From positions 5,402,641 to 5,466,640 of the forward strand of contig OX393568.1 in assembly GCA_947652115.1 (NCBI GenBank): a DNA stretch of 64,000 nt. Reading direction: 5' to 3'. The notes beneath the pieces were generated by a model. It worked only from the letters and a program-made list of their open reading frames with translations. It had not been told where the DNA came from and searched no databases. The position numbers were made by a program, and so were the translations under genes. Shown here in pieces: positions 57,701 to 64,000 of this stretch (position 1 is the stretch's first letter; each line of letters starts with the position of its first letter). Source of the stretch: Blastomussa wellsi (Eukaryota > Cnidaria > Anthozoa > Scleractinia > Plerogyridae).

Positions 57701-60700
57701 CATTCTAAATTCCTCTGGGTCAACTGTACAGTCTCCTGTTTCAACAACGTGTGATGTGTTTTTCAGTGGTGCAGGACCAGTTAGCAGCATTGTAGATTCA
57801 CAGAGTCAACAGGAAACACTTATTGGTAAAGACAGCATGCCTGTACCATCTTTGATGTTGTCTCCAAATTCAGATAGTGGGCTGCCATCTTCCTTTTCGA
57901 CACATTGGTTTAATGGAGAGGTACAGCAATACAGTAATTATTATCTGTGTAAAGTAAACCAATCAAAACTCGAAGTAATTACATGTAACCAACACAAAGC
58001 GTGGGAAAACGTGCATGATTGGTTGTGGTTTTACTTCTGATTGGTTGAAAAAGTGGCCCAAGATTTTAAAATCAATCACTGAGCGTAGTAATGCTAACCA
58101 AAGCAATTTGCTTAATTTAGTTTTGACGCTCAATTGAAAAACACTCTATTATGTTCGTGTACCTAATTTCGTCAACTTCTTCTGATAATATTATTTTTAC
58201 TTAAAAATATTCTCAGGGTCAATCTCCTAGAAGAATGTTGTGAATATAATGAACTTATATTTGTTTGCTTCTTTAATTTTCAGTCTTCAAACTTCTCTAT
58301 TGGCAGTCTTCTAGGTAAGATCTTGCATATCCTACATTGTTTCAATCTTTTGTCCAGCTATTCTTATGAAAAATATCTGCCACATTTAGCAAATGAAAAT
58401 TTAAACATACTGTCTATAAAAAAACTTCTAACTTTTAACTTGTTAGAATGGTAAAAGCCTCGTGTCAGGTGGCCTATACTGCTGGAGCTTATTCCGGTTT
58501 CTGTAGCATTAAGTGGCTAGGAATATTTCTTCTACCACCCATGGATGGGATGCCAGTCCATCGCAAAGTTACCCCCCCCCCCCCCCAGCATTATTTCGCC
58601 AGTGCCCATTTATACACCTGGGTGGAGAGAGGCATTGTGAGAGTAGACTATCTTGCCCAAGAGCTCAATGTAGTGCCCCGGGCAGGTCTCGAGCTCGGAC
58701 TGTCCGATCATGAGTCCAGTGCGCTAACCATTAGCCTTCCTCTTTGCTATTCTTATGAAAAATATCTGCAGCATTTAACAAGTTAAAATTTGAATGTACA
58801 CGTACAGTCTAGGACAGAAGCTATAAAAACCTCTAACTTTTTACTTTAAAGAGCTGCTTGCTTATTCATTTGTTCCTGTTCTGGTGTTGGAAAGTTGAAG
58901 GGAAAATAATTAATATCTCAAAGGAGCAGAGCAACACTCAAAACAAATCCAAGATATTTAACTGATTTTGCAAGATTGAAGGTTTCAAAGCTGGTATATT
59001 TTATGCTGATAGCTGCCTCGTTTTTGTCTTTGAACAGATAAATTAACTACGTCACCCAAGAAGGATGAAAGGCTGGTTAGTATGACAGTAAGGATGTTGA
59101 AAATGTTAGGACGGAATCCACCAGGACTTCGAGTATTCATTGGACAAAATTATGTACCAAACTTATTTACACCTTATCGCAAACTTTTGTGTTACTGCTT
59201 CAAATATCTTATCAAAAGAAATCTTTTCTAACAATGCCAAACATTGAAAACAAATTTCGAAGCCTTCCGCTAATTCCCCTGAATCGTTTAGTGACGATTT
59301 TACAAAATGGCTACACATGAGATTTTGCCTACGGCTTGTGATCTTTAAAATTCATTTTTTCGGGCTCTGATAAGAAATTCTTGTCGGTGCTATCACGGAT
59401 AATTACTTACATCTTTACCTTTCATTAACGGTAGAAAGTAACGCAATATGATTTCAATTATTCTGGTACTCGATTTTGTCCAACTTAAATAAATATTACT
59501 CGGCTTCCTGATGGATTCTGTCTTAACATCTTTGATTGAAGTGAAGTGCAATTTATCATACCTAAAAAGTATCATAGTACCTGAAATTTTAAATGGAAAC
59601 TTCCTAGCTGAACTTTTTCTCAAAAACTCTACTGTAACAGACCAGTGATTATAGAGGCTTTGATGGAATTACTGCTAGTAATTTTCTTGCCACTGAAATG
59701 CTACGTTGTATGGCTACATGAAATTACGGAAATCACCAAAATTTAATAATCCCTGACACTTCTGTGTTGACCAGACTTTTTCAATTCTGTAGCAAGCCCC
59801 TAGATTATCAGCTACATGTAACATTAAAGACCCATGACAGACCAGTGTGCATTATGCTCGTCAACTGCAGTCGCCATCTTTTATCAGCAATAACAAACGC
59901 GTGCAATGGATAGTGGTCCGTTATCGGTCTTTAAGAGTTTGTTACTGTGTGACAGAAACTTGAGTTTGTTGTGTTGATTTTCTGCTTGCAGGAATCATCT
60001 GGAGCGACTGCGGTAAAGGAACCGCAGTATAACCTTCCCAGTTCCCATCATCTTCTAGATGTGAGTACATTATAATATTATAGTTAAGGTGGCTCAATAC
60101 CCAACATACAACTTTTGTTCAGAATCAAACTTAATCAGAAGAAACCACCATCATGCAACTTGTTGCCATGAATGATGACAAACACAATGATGTTTGGGTC
60201 TCTTGTTGCCATGGAAATGGTACAAGCTTTGGTAAAGTGTCCCAGAGGGTGCTTCTCTTATAACAATAATATAGAAAAAACACCAATTCATTCAGAAAAG
60301 AAACTATTTTTAAAAATCATGTTTACAGTGGTCTATGTAATGAGCCAAAAATGGTTGGCTGGCTTTCAATACTTGCAGAGAGAAAAATCTGAAAAGTTGC
60401 CAATTGCAAAAACAGGCCTTTCTGGCCAATACCCAGCACCAGTGTTTTCCCTGTTGTGGCAAAAGAATAGGCCATTTCCGAGTTCGCTTGTGCCTCTATT
60501 TCAAGGCGAGTCTAAGTGCTAAGTCTTTGTAATGAAAATGAGTTTTCATTCATATGGAAAGCAAAACTAATTACCATCACAAAACTTTCGCACTTAGACT
60601 CGCTTTGAAACAGAGGCTCAAGGGAACTCGGAAATGGCCTATTTGCCAGATAAGCATTATCTTGCTTCATTGCACAGAGTGTTTATCAACCTTCAGTCTC

Positions 60701-63257
60701 AGCCCCAGAGGCCTGGAAAAGTTAAAAGCATGGAAAAATAGAAATGTTACCATTTACCTCTTCAATGCAAGTGTGGACATCAAAACTGCATAGGGTTGAG
60801 AAAAAAAATTCCCAAGGCTAGGTCTTATCATTCCAATAAGAAATTGTGCTGCAGAATTATTTGTTTTTCATTGAAACAACGGAGGAAAATAGATGGTAGC
60901 ACCATGCTTTTTCTAAGAATAGTTAGAGAATGGAGATTGCAGAAAAACAGCATACCAGCTCCAAAACAATGCAAGGATTTCATGCAAATCTTACCCCACA
61001 AGCAGACAGTCTGAACACGTCTTTCAATGACTCAGTCATTTAATCACGGGGTAAGCATTACAAAACAACTCTTCTGCTTTCAACTCAAATGCAAAGTTCG
61101 GCCAAAAAAGTCAAACGCGATCCCAAGTAGTTCCTTTTTTGAAAGCAACCTCAACCAAGCAGCAACCAGCAGGAATCTGACCGCATTGCATCCTGGGAAA
61201 TTTGACTTCTCCTTGAGCGGGAAAGACCTACCCACAACCAATGTAATGTTTTTTATAAGTCTCTGACCAGGCTTCAATAATATACTAAAAGTTTTCCAGC
61301 CACTTTCATCGTTGATTGAAACTTCCATATTTGCCAGTTGAAGCCTGGTGAGACAAGGTTCATTTGCTTTATGGCCCCTTGTCCATGAAGAACAAACTGC
61401 CAGTAGTTGCCATCGAGCATATGGTCGAAGTTTGTCACATTCACAGTGACAATAAACAGTTCTATGGAATTGGCAAGGTTTAAGCCATCTCAGCCCTTGA
61501 TGATGAGCTCCGGCACCAGCAAATGTCCCAAAACAATGAAATTTGGGGCAATTTTTGCCCCAAATTACATTCATTCTTCACACGATTCTGCCAAGCAGAA
61601 GTCGAATTCAAATAAGCTGAGTATGGTCACATGACCAGCTGTCATCACACATTAAATATGCATGCCAGACCCAGCCCCTGATCAAAAACATTTGCAGAAA
61701 ACAGAGCCTTTATATAACCTACCCCCACCCTCTAGTTTTAAGATAAACTGCTGATTCTCATACATTCCCTTAGGGTATTGAGCCACCTTAATTACATGAA
61801 CCAGCTCCTTAAAATTTCATATTTTGTCCTTTTGTATACTTGGTGCAGTTAACTATGTTCTGTATGACTGTACGCCTAGAAATCAGCTGTCATCACACAT
61901 TAAATATGCATGCCAGACCCAGTCCCTGATCAAAAACATTTGCAGAAAACAGAGCCTTTATATAACCTACCCCCACCCTCTAGTTTTAAGATAAACTGCT
62001 GATTCTCATACATTCCCTTAGGGTATTGACCCACCTTAATTACATGAACCAGCTCCTTAAAATGTCATATTTTGGCCTTTTGTATACTTGGTGCAGTTAA
62101 CTATGTTCTGTATGACTGTACGCCTAGAAATCCTAAAAATCAGAACAAGCATTGCAGCTCAGAGCAAGCATGTTGACCTGTGGGTTTTCCATATAGAGTC
62201 AAACCCTCTGCAAGAAATTGACTTAGAGTGCATTCTTCAGTCAGTTTATGTATATGTTACAGGTCAAATTTAAATTCAGGTTAATTTTTTTAAGCTAGGT
62301 ATTTTTTTAACTTTTCTCTTTGGGATTGGGTATAAGTCTCAGAGTGTCTTGGTGATACAGTGTCAAAAAATAAGTACTCTGTGAATATTTGCTGTATGGC
62401 AAATTGGATAAGAGGCTGGATAGCCAATCCAGAGTTTGTGAGTTCAAATCCTGTAAGGGCAAAGAATAATTATATAAAGATACTGGGGGTAAGGAGATCA
62501 TGTAGGTTCAGGGGGGGAAGGAAGGTTGAGTAGGGGGGAGAGAGATGAGAGGTAGTAGGGGAGGGATGGATGACTTTTTATAGATTAAACTCAGCACCAA
62601 TAGATGAGTATGGGGAAGGTGCCCGAAATTCCTGTGGGAACTGCCCTGAACGCGAACAGTAGCCATGACAACCCTGCGAGTGGCAACCACCAGGCACCAT
62701 CACACTGAGCAAAAACTCAGTGGAAAGAAATCATCAGGTTTACCCATACTTACCAAGAGAGATGGGAGGGACGGGAGCAAAAGTGATCACTGTCCCAGGT
62801 AACACAAGCAAATGGCTTGACCTCAACTGGAGACCTGTAAAAGTCCCTGCAAAGCCTAGTTTCTTAATCATTATATGGTAATTTGGTGACTGAATATTTC
62901 AGATTACCGAATAGAGATTGTCAAGTATCTGGTTGGAAACATTGAGAAACAGTTCACAGATCCAGCTGAGATCAAACAGAACCAATGTTTTAAATCTGTT
63001 TTTTTTTTTCATTGTAGCCGGAGACAGCTCTACATGTGTTTATGGACGAGAACAGCGTCGACTTTGTGAGGAAATTCCAAGACCTAGCCAAGGAAATGGC
63101 GGGAGAAAATAGCAAAACATCAACAAGTTCTGTCAGTGCCCCTGTGTTCTCTGCACTGCCTAACCCTGAAACAAACAGCAGGTCATCCGATGACAGCAAC
63201 AGCGGTAGTTTAAACTTCAAGCACATTCTCAGACAAACAAATATGAATGGTAGTTGA
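51794..63257 (+). CDS. CRAMP1: Protein cramped-like (SANT-domain chromatin factor), 7 coding exons
   Basis: Nuclear SANT/Myb-like protein; Drosophila cramped is a Polycomb-group-related gene and CRAMP1 has been linked to histone H1 gene expression. Exons: 51794-52100, 54016-55833, 57214-57920, 58284-58314 (31 nt), 59038-59075 (38 nt), 59992-60060, 63018-63257; 3210 nt, 1069 residues plus stop, phase kept throughout. Human CRAMP1 is about 1269 residues. Residues 1-120 are polar and disordered. The SANT domain begins near residue 130 (KRQWESWGKAEKDTFFEAL), followed by KNKDQVRHFYYRSLNKI, GLICYGELRKKI and RNFKIKAPMQCRALKRL. Later conserved motifs are GEIFCKLGRPPKLKLEY, RPSVHRTLLPRP, SIGSLLDK near the microexons and VFMDENSVDFVRKFQDLAKE in the last exon. 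The intervening serine-rich regions are poorly conserved. Confidence 0.94.
52608..52792. mobile_element. Long-arm fold-back element in CRAMP1 intron 1
   Basis: Arms of nearly 90 bp (CAAATGGTAAACGCCATAGC...GGTTGCTAAGCAC) close on a short loop around GAGGCGATAGCCGAG. The adjacent 52793-53280 block, including AATCAGAGCGCGCGCTTTG near 53230, may be part of the same unit. The 144-codon minus-strand ORF across it has no recognised homology. Confidence 0.72.
57950..58142 (-). mobile_element. TTCAATTGAGTGTCG-family MITE, minus orientation, in CRAMP1
   Basis: AACCAATCAAAACTCGAAGT, GTGGGAAAACGTGC and TTTTGACGCTCAATTGAAAA match the reverse complement of the complete copy at 13546-13812. It begins about 30 bases after the exon 3 donor. 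Confidence 0.7.
58540..58736 (-). mobile_element. tRNA-headed SINE, minus orientation (family copy 4)
   Basis: On the minus strand GGCTAATGGTTAGCGCACTG, TTGGGCAAGATAGTCTAC, CACCCAGGTGTATAAATGGG and a C-run (58570-58587) followed by GGGATGCCAGTCCATCGC on the plus strand. It sits between the two CRAMP1 microexons. Confidence 0.75.
59106..59526. mobile_element. TTAAGACRGAATCC family element with both ends
   Basis: TTAGGACGGAATCCACCAGG...TTCGAGTA...TGGACAAAAT at the left pairs with ATTTTGTCCAACTT...TTACTCGGCTTCCTGATGGA...GTCTTAA at the right. A related copy is at 25582-25977 in ITPR. Confidence 0.7.
60084..61791. mobile_element. TTAA-flanked, 1.7-kb non-autonomous DNA transposon
   Basis: GGTGGCTCAATACCC (60088-60102) and GGGTATTGAGCCACC (61773-61787) are exact 15-bp inverted termini directly bounded by TTAA (60084-60087 and 61788-61791). 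TTAA duplication is typical of the piggyBac superfamily. Inside is a hairpin with ~54-bp arms (60470-60523 with 60590-60645). The longest ORF (164 codons, minus, 61080-61574) shows no transposase motif that I recognise. It occupies more than half of the last CRAMP1 intron. Confidence 0.75.
61636..62131. repeat. 248-bp tandem duplication
   Basis: Copy 1 (61636-61883) and copy 2 (61884-62131) start CAGCTGTCATCACACATTAA and end GCCTAGAAAT. Only a handful of differences are visible by eye (for example CAGCCCCTG/CAGTCCCTG and TTGAGCCACC/TTGACCCACC). The unit spans the right end of the TTAA-flanked element plus flanking DNA, so the duplication postdates the insertion. Confidence 0.9.
62132..63017. 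other. End of CRAMP1 intron 6
   Basis: No exon is seen before the acceptor at 63011-63017. A weak tRNA-like stretch at about 62404-62456 (GAGTTCAAATCCTG) and a G-rich tract near 62510-62570 are the only structure. Confidence 0.5.
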
Positions 63258-64000
63258 GTCAGCCGTTATGTTTGTGTTTTTGCCCTTCAACTTGTTTTGG
63301 TTCCTGTTTGAGGATGCGAGCCTTTCCTATGGGTGAACATTCTTAATAAATTATCTGGTGTCGAACCAGAGTTCTTGTATGTCTTAACTATATTTTACAT
63401 ATACATGTACATCCTAAACTGTGAGGCTTCTTGTTTATTTTTAGTTAAAAATCCAATGCAAGAAACTACTTGAGATGCTTTCACCTTTTTGTATCATTTC
63501 CAATAAATTATTCCCCTTCCCCCCAAATGATACAAAAAAAATATTTTTGTGTGGTAGTATTTCAACACTTTCTTGCAGTAGTATACTGCCCTTATCGCCA
63601 AAACTGAATCTTTCAGTTATCCAGCGTAAAACTTCTTAATCCTTTCTTCTAGTGCAGCCCGCAGTGCTATGCACCATACCGTTGCGACTTGGGAAAGTAG
63701 TTTTTTGTCATCTCTGACAACGTTTTCCTGATTTTCTTTTTGAAGGAGGTACGTCACGTCACAATATTTTTGAATTATTTTCTTGTGACGAACCAAATTC
63801 CCCTTAAAATGAAGGAAACCTGAAACTGATATTTTACTAAGGAAGAAAAGCACCAAAGAGGTGATGGTAAAGTGAAAAGGAACAAGGATGGTTAAGGATT
63901 TAGAGGATTGAGACGAATTGCGAATGACGGTTTTGACAAACGGTGAGGTAGCTCCTTTAAACCAGACAATCATGGAACTGGCATGAACTACAAAGAAAGC
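63258..64000. other. CRAMP1 3'UTR and downstream DNA with an interspersed repeat
   Basis: No gene seen. Bases 63770-63935 read on the minus strand match 14885-15055 on the plus strand, marking a dispersed repeat. The 118-codon minus-strand ORF here lies inside that repeat. Confidence 0.55.
63345..63350 (+). promoter_or_regulatory. Poly(A) signal of CRAMP1 (a second AATAAA at 63502-63507)
   Basis: AATAAA occurs about 90 bases after the stop codon, and again about 245 bases after it. Either would give a short 3'UTR, and both may be used. Confidence 0.6.

Noticed and set aside
61080..61574. 164-codon minus-strand ORF
   Set aside because: It lies inside the TTAA-flanked element, shows no transposase motif and overlaps inverted-repeat sequence. 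Treated as chance.
1..64000. CRISPR arrays, bacterial operons, plasmid or phage genes
   Set aside because: No regularly spaced repeats with unique spacers, no ribosome-binding-site-led operons; all genes are animal, with spliceosomal introns in two of four.

Overview
The window is animal nuclear DNA: AT-rich, with genes cut into many small exons joined by GT-AG introns, and introns full of short inverted-repeat elements, tRNA-headed SINEs and microsatellites. Protein similarity to vertebrate genes is high but the sequences are clearly not vertebrate, and several repeat families look like those I know from stony corals and their relatives. An anthozoan cnidarian is the best guess; this is inference, since no species-diagnostic gene is present.

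Layout. (1) 1-43604, plus strand: most of an inositol 1,4,5-trisphosphate receptor gene (ITPR). I traced 51 coding exons, with reading phase kept at every junction: 7719 coding bases, 2572 residues and a stop. Roughly the first 150 residues lie upstream of the window; the C-terminus is complete. (2) 45748-46677, minus strand: intronless TRMT10A-like tRNA (guanine-9) methyltransferase. (3) 46945-47613, plus strand: intronless TXNDC9, divergent from TRMT10A across a 267-bp shared promoter. (4) 51794-63257, plus strand: CRAMP1 (cramped-like chromatin protein), 7 coding exons, 1069 residues, complete from a likely ATG to the stop, followed by poly(A) signals.

The four genes do not form a pathway. 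ITPR is the ER calcium-release channel; TRMT10A and TXNDC9 are housekeeping genes (tRNA modification, and a phosducin-like cofactor of chaperonin and redox function); CRAMP1 is a SANT-domain nuclear protein. The only functional link visible is the shared TRMT10A/TXNDC9 promoter.

The rest is mostly mobile-element debris: a Penelope-like endonuclease remnant followed by a hammerhead-ribozyme-like core; a fold-back family with a degenerate version of that core and 13-bp target duplications; a Harbinger-type MITE (TTA duplication); two TA-flanked MITEs; a 1.7-kb TTAA-flanked element; a 248-bp tandem duplication; and tandem arrays that appear to have grown from the interior of one MITE family. I found no clearly new gene system. 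The best leads are the ribozyme-like cores, a possible 63-nt in-frame ITPR cassette exon, a GC-AG intron, and the intronless divergent gene pair.
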